From an uncultured Gammaproteobacteria bacterium (GTDB taxonomy: Bacteria; Pseudomonadota; Gammaproteobacteria; Pseudomonadales; Azotimanducaceae_A): a stretch of 7,201 nucleotides of DNA. Below are positions 1 through 5,988 of this stretch, one piece after another. The stretch is from positions 1 to 7,201 of the forward strand of contig CAJWGQ010000149.1 in assembly GCA_913041025.1 (NCBI GenBank), written 5' to 3'. The notes below the pieces were generated by a model. The model was given only the letters and a program-made list of their open reading frames with translations, made no database searches and had not been told where the DNA came from. Both the position numbers and the translations under genes were made by a program. Within the stretch, counting starts at the first letter, position 1, and every line of letters begins with the position of its first letter.

Positions 1-200
1 GTAATGGTGATGTCATCGAACCAGAAGACAATATCCTAGCAATCGGATCAGGAGGCGGCTATGCGAGAGCGGCCGCTGCGGCCCTATCCAAACACACCCA
101 AATGTCTCCAAAAGACATCGTCTCTAGGTCGCTCGCCATTGCAGCTGATATATGCGTTTATACTAACCAAAATCACACTATAGAAACCATTAAGAGCTAA
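1..200 (+). CDS. hslV: ATP-dependent protease HslV, peptidase subunit (3' end only)
   Basis: This is the C-terminal 65 residues of HslV (ClpQ), the proteasome-beta-like peptidase that forms a double hexameric ring and degrades proteins unfolded by HslU in the cytoplasm. Reading from base 3 gives [10 protein letters not shown], then [12 protein letters not shown], then [16 protein letters not shown], ending in TAA. These match the family's C-terminal third (E. coli: NGDVVQPE, AIGSGG, DICIYTN.HTIE). The family is about 175 residues, so roughly 110 residues lie upstream of the window, including the processed N-terminal catalytic Thr, which cannot be checked. hslU starts 17 nt downstream, as expected for the hslVU operon. 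A heat-shock promoter, if present, would be upstream and out of view. Identification is firm because of the motif match and the adjacent hslU. Confidence 0.96.
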   Translation, partial: NGDVIEPEDNILAIGSGGGYARAAAAALSKHTQMSPKDIVSRSLAIAADICVYTNQNHTIETIKS

Positions 201-217
201 GGCGGAACAGTTAACGT

Positions 218-1540
218 ATGTCCACAATGACACCCAGAGAAATAGTACACGAACTAAACAATCATATTGTTGGTCAGGATCAGGCAAAAAGATCTGTAGC
301 AATAGCCTTGCGCAACAGATGGCGAAGAATGCAATTGAATGAGGAACTTCAGGAAGAAATACACCCTAAAAATATCCTGATGATAGGGCCAACAGGCGTC
401 GGTAAAACCGAAATCGCCAGGAGGCTTGCGAAGCTTGCCAAGGCACCTTTCATAAAAGTTGAAGCCACCAAATTCACTGAGGTTGGGTACGTCGGAAGAG
501 ACGTCGAGTCCATGATTCGGGATTTAGTAGAAACGGGCATAGCACATTTAAGGGAAGAAAACCTTCTGTTGGTAAAAGCCGAGGCAGCTGATAAGGCAGA
601 AGAAAGGGTGCTCAATGCGTTGCTTCCAAGTCCAAAAGCCTCAAATCAAGACGATGACGCGCCCTCAAGTACAAGGCAGCTTTTTCGAAAAAAGTTGAGA
701 GAAGGGGAATTAGACTCCAAAGAAATTGAAATTGAATTAGATCAGCCTGCTATCGGTGTTGAGATAATGGCTCCACCTGGCATGGAGGAGATGACAAACC
801 AATTGCAAAACATGTTTAGTGGTTTTGATGCTCGAAAAAAACGCTCTCACAAGCTGACCATTAAAGAAGCCCTTAAGAGAATCATTGACGAGGAAGCCTC
901 TAACCTAATCAATGAGGACGAGCTCAAAACTGAAGCCATCAGACGAGTAGAGCAAACAGGGATCGTCTTTCTTGACGAACTAGACAAAGTAGCGAAGAGA
1001 TCAGAGGGAGCTGGTGCAGATGTATCAAGAGAGGGAGTTCAAAGAGATTTACTTCCCATCATAGAAGGCTCAACCGTATCGACTAAATACGGTTCAGTAC
1101 GCACTAATCACATTTTATTTATTGCATCCGGCGCATTTCATTTAACCAAGCCATCCGATTTGATCCCAGAACTTCAGGGCAGACTGCCAATCCGAGTGGA
1201 GTTAAAAGCACTAACGACTGAAGATTATAAAAGAATCCTAATAGAACCAAATGCTAGTCTTACAGAACAATATAGAGCACTTATAGCAACAGAAGGCGTA
1301 TCATTGGATTTTTCGGATTCTGGAATCGAACGAATCGCGGAGCTCGCCTGGCAGGTTAATGAAGGTACTGAAAACATCGGTGCAAGACGCCTACATACTC
1401 TATTGGAGAGACTTCTTGAAAACTTGTCTTACGATGCTGGCGACCAAGGCAATAGCGAAATCTTGATTGATGAAGATTACGTTAACGAACAGCTGCAAGA
1501 CATCGCCAAAAATACAGATCTCTCCAAATACATACTGTGA
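218..1540 (+). CDS. hslU: HslU, AAA+ ATPase/unfoldase subunit of the HslUV protease
   Basis: HslU (ClpY) is the hexameric AAA+ unfoldase that feeds substrates into HslV. The 440-residue product is close to the E. coli length of 443 and nearly identical in motifs. Visible are Walker A GPTGVGKT (57-64), the pore loop GYVG (90-93), an intermediate I-domain (about 110-240) with MAPPGMEEM, Walker B VFLDELDK (250-257), the [13 protein letters not shown] segment (268-280), the arginine-finger region GRLP (321-324) and sensor-2 GARR (388-391). The C-terminal tail DLSKYIL, which in this family docks between HslV subunits, is intact. The start ATG at 218 gives [10 protein letters not shown], matching the E. 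coli MSEMTPREIV; AAGGCGG at 199-205 is a plausible Shine-Dalgarno at a longish 12-nt spacing. The least conserved part is an acidic stretch (NQDDDAP, 143-149) in the I-domain. Its TGA overlaps the next gene's GTG. Confidence 0.99.
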   Translation: MSTMTPREIVHELNNHIVGQDQAKRSVAIALRNRWRRMQLNEELQEEIHPKNILMIGPTGVGKTEIARRLAKLAKAPFIKVEATKFTEVGYVGRDVESMIRDLVETGIAHLREENLLLVKAEAADKAEERVLNALLPSPKASNQDDDAPSSTRQLFRKKLREGELDSKEIEIELDQPAIGVEIMAPPGMEEMTNQLQNMFSGFDARKKRSHKLTIKEALKRIIDEEASNLINEDELKTEAIRRVEQTGIVFLDELDKVAKRSEGAGADVSREGVQRDLLPIIEGSTVSTKYGSVRTNHILFIASGAFHLTKPSDLIPELQGRLPIRVELKALTTEDYKRILIEPNASLTEQYRALIATEGVSLDFSDSGIERIAELAWQVNEGTENIGARRLHTLLERLLENLSYDAGDQGNSEILIDEDYVNEQLQDIAKNTDLSKYIL

Positions 1541-1947
1541 CAACTTCTGCGCCAACCAAAATAACCTATCATCAAAAGGACAAAACCCTCAGCGTTAAAT
1601 GGGGCGACGAGGAATTTCGCCTGACTGCGGAATTATTGCGGGTGTACTCCCCCTCTGCCGATTACAAAAATTTAGGTGATAGACCAACCGTCTTCGAATC
1701 GGGTAAGAGCTCCGTACAAATAAATAAGATCACTAAAGTGGGCAACTACGCCATTAAATTTCTATTCGATGATGGCCACGAAGATGGTATCTATTCTTGG
1801 GATTATCTGAAAAAACTGGGGCAAAACCACTTAGATTACTGGAATACCTATATCGACTCCTTTAGCACAAACGGTGGCTCACGGTTAAGACAAATTGAAG
1901 TTTCGCAATGGACCCCCCCAGTTGAAGTGAAAATTCAAGATGAATAA
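1537..1947 (+). CDS. DUF971 family protein (gamma-butyrobetaine hydroxylase N-terminal-like domain)
   Basis: A 136-residue stand-alone DUF971 protein of unproven function. The family signature is clear: [11 protein letters not shown] (33-43), [14 protein letters not shown] (68-81) and GIYSWDYL (84-91). The same fold forms the N-terminal zinc-binding domain of eukaryotic gamma-butyrobetaine hydroxylase (BBOX1), where three Cys and one His bind zinc. Here the His of FDDGH (81) is kept, but the protein has no cysteine at all; by my alignment the three Cys positions are Ser38, Ser40 and Tyr43. A zinc site of the BBOX1 type is therefore unlikely. The GTG start at 1537 forms a GTGA overlap with the hslU stop, with no clear Shine-Dalgarno, so translation is probably coupled to hslU. 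Its place between hslU and the ubi genes is, from memory, also found in Pseudomonas, where pha genes intervene. Family assignment is strong; function is unknown. Confidence 0.93.
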   Translation: MTTSAPTKITYHQKDKTLSVKWGDEEFRLTAELLRVYSPSADYKNLGDRPTVFESGKSSVQINKITKVGNYAIKFLFDDGHEDGIYSWDYLKKLGQNHLDYWNTYIDSFSTNGGSRLRQIEVSQWTPPVEVKIQDE

Positions 1948-2686
1948 ACAACCTGTGGATTTTGGTTATCAAAAGGTCTCGCCTGTAGAAAAGACCAAGC
2001 TCGTTGGGGGTGTTTTCAAAGAGGTTGCTTCTCGTTATGACCTTATGAACGACTTTATGTCTTTCGGATCTCACAGAATACTCAAAAGAATATTGCTCAA
2101 CATGTCTCAAATATCGCCAAATAGTAAAGTTCTTGACCTGGCTGGCGGCACCGGCGACGTAACCGCGCTGTTTGCACAGAGACTAGCAGAAGAGGGGAGC
2201 ATTTGGCTTGCCGACTATAGCCAGGAGATGATCGCAGTGGCGAGAGATCGGATGCTTAATCAGGGCTTTAGCCATGTTAATTTTGCGGTAACACAGGCCG
2301 AATCGTTGCCATTTGAATCAGATCATTTTAATTGCGTCAGCATCAGTTTTGGTTTTAGAAACTTCACAGACAAAGAGCTTGCCCTTCAAGAAATATACCG
2401 AGTGCTCGCTCCCGGTGGAATTCTACTGATTTTAGAATTCTCCAAGCCCACAAATAAGCTTTTGGAAACCGCATACAAAGGATTTCAATCACTCTGGCCC
2501 TTAGCAGGTAATTTAGTGGTCGGGAGCAAATCACCTTACCAATACTTAGTTGAATCTATCGACAAACACCCTGATCAACAAGCTGTCAAACAAATGTTAG
2601 AGGACGCAAACTTTCAAGCAGTGTCGGTTTTTAACTTTCTTGGAGGAATAACCTCGATACACAAGGGACAAAAGACCCTTGGTTAG
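1940..2686 (+). CDS. ubiE: UbiE, ubiquinone/menaquinone biosynthesis C-methyltransferase
   Basis: UbiE is an S-adenosylmethionine-dependent methyltransferase. It adds the ring C-methyl group in ubiquinone synthesis and converts demethylmenaquinone to menaquinone in organisms that make it. The 248-residue product (E. coli 251) shows FGYQKV (8-13), VFKEVASRYDLMNDFMSFG (25-43), the SAM-binding motif I VLDLAGGTGD (64-73), the acidic residue after beta-2 in LADYS (Asp92), SFGFRN (136-141), APGGILLILEFSKP (157-170) and YLVESIDKHPDQ (202-213). All correspond to conserved UbiE positions. The ATG at 1940 overlaps the end of the DUF971 gene by 8 nt; only a weak GAAG-type ribosome site precedes it, so coupling is likely. 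With ubiJ and ubiB following directly, the ubiquinone role is the safe one. Nothing in this window shows whether the cell also makes menaquinone. Confidence 0.98.
   Translation: MNKQPVDFGYQKVSPVEKTKLVGGVFKEVASRYDLMNDFMSFGSHRILKRILLNMSQISPNSKVLDLAGGTGDVTALFAQRLAEEGSIWLADYSQEMIAVARDRMLNQGFSHVNFAVTQAESLPFESDHFNCVSISFGFRNFTDKELALQEIYRVLAPGGILLILEFSKPTNKLLETAYKGFQSLWPLAGNLVVGSKSPYQYLVESIDKHPDQQAVKQMLEDANFQAVSVFNFLGGITSIHKGQKTLG
2662..2681 (+). promoter_or_regulatory. Possible hairpin covering the ubiJ ribosome site and TTG start
   Basis: CAAGGG (2662-2667) and CCCTTG (2676-2681) are perfect inverted repeats around an 8-nt loop, inside the last codons of ubiE. The left arm contains the only Shine-Dalgarno-like sequence for ubiJ (AAGGG), and the last three bases of the right arm are its TTG start. 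If it forms in the mRNA, it would hide the ubiJ start until ribosomes finishing ubiE open it. This would be a simple coupling device. A 6-bp stem can arise by chance; the overlap with both initiation elements is what makes it notable. Formation is inferred, not shown. Confidence 0.4.
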
Positions 2687-3284
2687 TGATCGAGCTAACT
2701 TGGTTTCCCAATCGGCTAGTTTGATCCTGAACGAAACTATCTCTGTCTTGAACAAAATTAGCCCAGAAAAACTTGATTCGTTAAAGCAATACGAAGGAAA
2801 GACTCTAGAAATAGATATTGAAAATCAGGATCTTTTGCTTCAAACCGTTTTTACAGCCGAGGGGCCCCTTTTTTTTGGGAGTAAAAAGGAAAACCCGGAT
2901 ACTATTATTAAGACTAGCTGGAAAGGAATTTCAAAAAACCTTTTTGCCAAGAGGGATACAGCTCAACATCTTCAGATAGAAGGGGATGTTTTTTTCGCTG
3001 AACAAATACTCTTGACCGCCAAATCGCTCCTCCCGGAATTTGAAGAAATTGCTGGTCAACTCATGAGCGAATCTTCAGCAGTCTCGTTATCGGAAAAAAT
3101 CAACTTTCTAGGTCAGATACTAACCTCAATAAAAGAAACCGCATTCCTCGGTAGCCAGCAAACCATAGCCAAAGCATTCACATCGAACAAAGATTTCGGA
3201 AATGCAATAGACCGGATCACTAAGATTAGAAACAAAGTCGACCTCCTCCAGGCTCGGATCAAAGAACTAGAACTACCGGCTTAA
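2679..3284 (+). CDS. ubiJ: UbiJ, SCP2-domain ubiquinone biosynthesis accessory factor
   Basis: UbiJ (formerly YigP) is a soluble accessory protein of ubiquinone synthesis. In E. coli its SCP2 domain binds the lipid-like intermediates and, with UbiK, it helps hold the Ubi enzyme complex together. This 201-residue product is the same length as E. coli UbiJ but divergent, so the call rests on length, fold pattern and position between ubiE and ubiB. An SCP2-like alternating hydrophobic region spans about 28-120, including FTAEGPLFFG (58-67), TIIKTSWKGI (75-84) and LQIEGDVFFAEQI (98-110), which resembles the family's 'GD...' segment. Residues about 172-199 look like a coiled coil (IDRITKIRNKVDLLQARIKEL), as in E. 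coli. TTG at 2679 is chosen for the matching length and the AAGGG 11 nt upstream; TTG at 2700 would remove seven residues and lacks a ribosome site. It overlaps ubiE by 8 nt. Confidence 0.88.
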   Translation: MVSDRANLVSQSASLILNETISVLNKISPEKLDSLKQYEGKTLEIDIENQDLLLQTVFTAEGPLFFGSKKENPDTIIKTSWKGISKNLFAKRDTAQHLQIEGDVFFAEQILLTAKSLLPEFEEIAGQLMSESSAVSLSEKINFLGQILTSIKETAFLGSQQTIAKAFTSNKDFGNAIDRITKIRNKVDLLQARIKELELPA

Positions 3285-4949
3285 ATGACCAACCGACGTC
3301 GTAATCGATTTCCAATAGGCCTCGTGAACCTGATTCGAATTTTTAATAAACATAAGCTGATCTTTTTGCCCTGGCCAATGAAAAATAATTCCGTTGCTAT
3401 CTATTTGCTCGTCAAGTTGCTTAAGATGATGCGCCGAAGTCCAACAAACAGTGATGGACAGCGACTTCGTGAAGCGCTGACAGAACTTGGTCCAGTGTAC
3501 ATAAAGTTAGGTCAGCTACTCTCCACGCGCAGCGACATTTTTGGGGCGAATGTCGCCTCCGAGTTAGCCTTACTTCAGGATCATGTGCCCCCAGCCAAAG
3601 AGTTCAATGTCAGGTCATTTATCAACTCGCAGCAGTTTGACGATCAACTAGCGCTATCAGAGATTAGTGAGTTTCCCATTGCCAGCGCCTCAATTGCGCA
3701 AATATATACTGGGAAATTGGTCGACGGCAGCAACGTCATACTCAAAATCGTTCGACCTGGTATTGAAGACGCTATTCGCGAAAATATGGCCTTACTCAGT
3801 ACGCTCGCCCGTATCACACATAATTTAGTCCCCTCAATTAGACGTTTCCACTTGCCAAAGTTGATGCGAGATCAAGAAAAGGTAATGCTGACGGAGACTG
3901 ACATGCACTCGGAATCTAGAAACCAAATACAACTGCGCCGCAATTTTGCAGGCTCAGACCTGTTATACGTGCCTCGTGTTCACACGGACTACACCCGCTC
4001 AAATCTACTTGTAATGGAGCAGATCGAAGGTATTTCAATCCGACAAATAGCAGAACTTAAAGACAAGCAAGTAGATTTGAAAACGCTTGCCCACAAGGGT
4101 GTAGAAACATTCTTCACTCAAGTGTTTGAACACAACTTTTTCCACGCTGATATGCATCCAGGTAACATATTCGTCGATATCAAAGAACCGCAAAATCCCA
4201 AGTATATAGCTCTGGACTGCGCAATTATTGGAAGCCTATCTGAGCAAGACAAATTGTACATTGCAAAGAGTGTCTATCTTTTTTTTCAAAGAGACTATAT
4301 GGGCATCGCTTTACTTCAAATCGATTGTGGCTGGGTATCGGCAACTACAGATGCCAATCGTTTCGCTGATGACATTAAAGAGCTTTGCGAGCCGATCTTC
4401 GGGCAGCCGTTATCCAAAATTCATTTTGCTAAATTCCTTTTGGATTTGTTTGAAATCGCAAAGGATTTCGACATGGAAATCCAGCCACAGCTCGTATTAC
4501 TTCAAAAAACACTCTTTTATGTTGAGGGGGTTGGCAGAGAGCTCTATCCAGAACTTGATTTGTGGACAACCGCCAAGCCATTCATCAATAAATGGATTAG
4601 TAGTCATTTTGGAGTCAATGCACAAATCCAGGCGTTGCTAACCGATGTGCCCGCCAATCTGCAGGGAGTACTAGAAATTCCTGGCCGCGCCAAGAAAACC
4701 GATGAGACCATCCGGCAGTTAAAAAAAGAGCTAGCCCTCCAAAAACAGTCCATACAACACCTACAAGGAAGCGAACGGAATCATTTATGGAAACGCAGGT
4801 TAACAAGACTAGGTGGGGCCTCAGCGATAGCTTTCGCATTGATGAATCTATCGAAGATTGCTCCAATAACAGATGTTTTAAACAACTCACCCATCTACTT
4901 AAATGCTATCCTTTTGCTCATCGGTCTCGTGATGTTATTAAAAAAATAG
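3285..4949 (+). CDS. ubiB: UbiB, ADCK/COQ8-family atypical kinase-like ATPase for ubiquinone biosynthesis
   Basis: UbiB is a membrane-anchored member of the ADCK/COQ8 family, thought to act as an ATPase supporting ubiquinone synthesis rather than as a classical protein kinase. The 554-residue product (E. coli 546) shows the KxGQ motif YIKLGQLLSTR (72-82), the Ala-rich loop ASASIAQ (133-139), the ATP-site Lys in ILKIVRPG (Lys154), an ExD motif ETD (204-206), the catalytic-loop FFHADMHPGNIFV (285-297), and QPQLVLLQKTLFYVEGVGR (400-418). The DFG-equivalent reads LDCAIIG (310-316), with Ala313 where Gly is usual (E. coli DCG). Two C-terminal hydrophobic segments (about 509-523 and 537-552) are the expected membrane anchor. 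The ATG directly follows the ubiJ TAA with no spacer and no good Shine-Dalgarno, which suggests reinitiation after ubiJ. The start fits the family because KxGQ falls at almost the same distance from it as in E. coli. Confidence 0.98.
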   Translation: MTNRRRNRFPIGLVNLIRIFNKHKLIFLPWPMKNNSVAIYLLVKLLKMMRRSPTNSDGQRLREALTELGPVYIKLGQLLSTRSDIFGANVASELALLQDHVPPAKEFNVRSFINSQQFDDQLALSEISEFPIASASIAQIYTGKLVDGSNVILKIVRPGIEDAIRENMALLSTLARITHNLVPSIRRFHLPKLMRDQEKVMLTETDMHSESRNQIQLRRNFAGSDLLYVPRVHTDYTRSNLLVMEQIEGISIRQIAELKDKQVDLKTLAHKGVETFFTQVFEHNFFHADMHPGNIFVDIKEPQNPKYIALDCAIIGSLSEQDKLYIAKSVYLFFQRDYMGIALLQIDCGWVSATTDANRFADDIKELCEPIFGQPLSKIHFAKFLLDLFEIAKDFDMEIQPQLVLLQKTLFYVEGVGRELYPELDLWTTAKPFINKWISSHFGVNAQIQALLTDVPANLQGVLEIPGRAKKTDETIRQLKKELALQKQSIQHLQGSERNHLWKRRLTRLGGASAIAFALMNLSKIAPITDVLNNSPIYLNAILLLIGLVMLLKK

Positions 4950-4962
4950 GGCAACTTAGCGA

Positions 4963-5298
4963 ATGCAGATCCTTACTGAGCTATCAAAAACAATTAAAGA
5001 GCGCCTAAACTCGGACCCTCAAGAATCCTATGTTGCGTCATTGCACAACAAGGGGCTCAATAAAATCCTTGAAAAAATAGCAGAAGAGTCAACGGAAGTC
5101 ATATTGGCTTCGAAAGACGCTGTTGAGAACAAAAACAAAGAAGACCACGTAACACAAGAAGTCGCTGACCTGTGGTTTCACTGCATGGTCTTGCTAGTGC
5201 ATCTTGGTATAGGGCCAGAAGATATCCTTGAAGTACTCGAAAACCGTTTTGGGGAGGGAGGCCTGGTCGAAAAAGCAAAAAGAACCTCTTCGGAGTAG
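4963..5298 (+). CDS. hisE: HisE, phosphoribosyl-ATP pyrophosphatase
   Basis: HisE hydrolyses phosphoribosyl-ATP to phosphoribosyl-AMP and pyrophosphate, the second step of histidine synthesis in the cytoplasm. The 111-residue protein is a free-standing all-helical MazG-like NTP pyrophosphohydrolase. ESYVASLHNKGLNKILEKI (21-39) matches the family signature; the metal-binding acidic motifs are EESTE (41-45) and EVAD (66-69), followed by LWFHCMVLLVHLG (70-82). The form closely resembles the separate HisE of Pseudomonas rather than the enteric HisI-HisE fusion. The ATG at 4963 lies 13 nt after ubiB, with AGGG (4948-4951) overlapping the ubiB stop as a likely ribosome site. Its usual partner hisI (cyclohydrolase, next step), which I recall sitting between ubiB and hisE in Pseudomonas, is absent here and must be encoded elsewhere if the pathway is complete. 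This is the last gene before the 105-bp gap. Confidence 0.97.
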   Translation: MQILTELSKTIKERLNSDPQESYVASLHNKGLNKILEKIAEESTEVILASKDAVENKNKEDHVTQEVADLWFHCMVLLVHLGIGPEDILEVLENRFGEGGLVEKAKRTSSE

Positions 5299-5355
5299 TA
5301 CCATGATGATCGGCCTTCAAGTTAGCCCAATTCAACATGCTATCTTGAGGACAAC

Positions 5356-5368
5356 CTATATAATATAG
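5356..5368 (+). promoter_or_regulatory. Candidate -10 region for the tatABC operon, within an AT-rich dyad
   Basis: The 105-bp gap 5299-5403 between hisE and tatA is the only substantial intergenic space. It contains a perfect TATAAT (5359-5364) placed 39 nt before the tatA ATG, inside the dyad CTATAT-A-ATATAG (5356-5368). No good -35 hexamer lies 15-19 nt upstream: TTCAAC (5331-5336) is 22 nt away, TTGAGG (5345-5350) only 8 nt. There is no extended -10 TG either. The promoter is therefore plausible from position and the -10 match only, and may need an activator, or the match may be chance in AT-rich DNA. No intrinsic terminator for the upstream operon is visible in the gap, so read-through from hisE is possible. 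Confidence 0.42.
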
Positions 5369-5403
5369 TTGTTCTTGAACGTTTATTTCGACGGAGAACA
5401 AAA

Positions 5404-5640
5404 ATGTTTGGACTAGGAGTACCTGAACTCTTAATTATTCTCGTTATAGTTCTTGTCCTTTTTGGACCTCGCAGATTAAAAAATATCGGCGCGGACCTAG
5501 GAAACGCCATAAAAGGTTTCAGATCAGCTGTAAAAGAAGAACCTGAAGCCAAAGTTGAGGAAAGGATTATTGAAGGCGGATCTCCCCAGCACAATGCAGA
5601 TACAGATACCAGCGAAGTAAAGCAGGATCAGAAAGTTTAG
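5404..5640 (+). CDS. tatA: TatA, twin-arginine translocase pore-forming subunit
   Basis: TatA is the small membrane protein that assembles in many copies around TatBC to move folded proteins with twin-arginine signal peptides across the inner membrane. This 78-residue protein has the standard layout: a short N-terminal periplasmic end, one membrane helix (about 5-20, PELLIILVIVLVLF), the FG hinge as FGP (20-22), an amphipathic helix (about 23-45) with DLGNAIKGFRSA (31-42), and a charged, disordered acidic tail. Residue 8 is Glu, where E. coli TatA has Gln; this occurs in other TatA lineages. The FGP hinge and LGNAIKGF mark it as TatA, not TatB. ATG at 5404 is preceded by a good ribosome site, CGGAG (5392-5396), 7 nt upstream. 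It is the first gene of the tat operon. Confidence 0.97.
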   Translation: MFGLGVPELLIILVIVLVLFGPRRLKNIGADLGNAIKGFRSAVKEEPEAKVEERIIEGGSPQHNADTDTSEVKQDQKV

Positions 5641-5652
5641 AGAGATTCCATT

Positions 5653-5988
5653 TTGTTCGATATCGGTGGTTTAGAACTTCTATTAGTGACGATTGTTGGT
5701 CTGCTTATCGTCGGGCCTGAGAGGCTACCGGAAGTTCTCAGGTCATTCGGGCTTTGGATCGGCAGATTAAAACGAGCCTTTCAAGCGGCAAAAATCGAAA
5801 TCGAGCAAGAAATAGGTATGGACGACATACAAAGACAGCTACACAACGAGTCGGTTCTCAAAGAAATCAAAAAAATCGAAACCGAAGCACTTACTGGTGG
5901 GCCAGAACCTGTACCTGAAACCCCTGGATCCGAATCTCCAGCACCGCCCAGCGAGGCAGATCTTGAACGGCTTCATCAAAAGCATTGA
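5653..5988 (+). CDS. tatB: TatB, twin-arginine translocase receptor-complex subunit
   Basis: TatB pairs with TatC to form the receptor that binds twin-arginine signal peptides. The 111-residue product begins MFDIGGLELLLV, which aligns with E. coli TatB MFDIGFSELLLV. It has a membrane helix (about 5-20), the GP hinge (21-22), ERLPEVLRS (23-31), and a long amphipathic helix to about residue 70. The tail (about 82-101) is rich in Pro and Glu, ending HQKH. It is shorter than the E. coli protein (171 residues), the missing part being the poorly conserved tail. The start is TTG at 5653: homology fixes it there, and no ATG or GTG in frame would give the conserved MFDIG. A weak GAGAG (5640-5644), directly after tatA, is the only ribosome site. 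tatA ends 12 nt upstream; the stop overlaps the likely tatC start. Confidence 0.96.
   Translation: MFDIGGLELLLVTIVGLLIVGPERLPEVLRSFGLWIGRLKRAFQAAKIEIEQEIGMDDIQRQLHNESVLKEIKKIETEALTGGPEPVPETPGSESPAPPSEADLERLHQKH

Noticed and set aside
84..302. Minus-strand open frame across the hslV-hslU junction
   Set aside because: It is antisense to two well-supported genes, has no recognisable domain and no ribosome site, so it is a shadow of the coding frames.
2418..2440. Perfect 8-bp inverted repeat GAATTCTA/TAGAATTC with a 7-nt loop inside ubiE
   Set aside because: It lies mid-gene in the conserved GGILLILEFS segment, has no T-run and is near no start. About one such repeat is expected by chance in a window of this size, so no regulatory role is claimed.
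2861..2889. GGGGCCCC followed by eight T in ubiJ, resembling a terminator
   Set aside because: The GC palindrome has no loop and cannot form a normal hairpin. An alternative CCTTTTT/AAAAAGG pairing is mostly A-U. The site is in the middle of an intact coding region with ubiB following at once.
3100..3284. Possible small RNA like E. coli EsrE, which is encoded in the 3' part of ubiJ (yigP)
   Set aside because: I see no promoter, stem-loop or terminator that supports an independent RNA here, and the coding sequence is too divergent from E. coli to transfer the annotation.
4228..4641. 137-codon open frame inside ubiB in another plus-strand frame
   Set aside because: The ubiB frame is intact and conserved throughout this region; the alternative translation shows no family motif and no plausible start signal.
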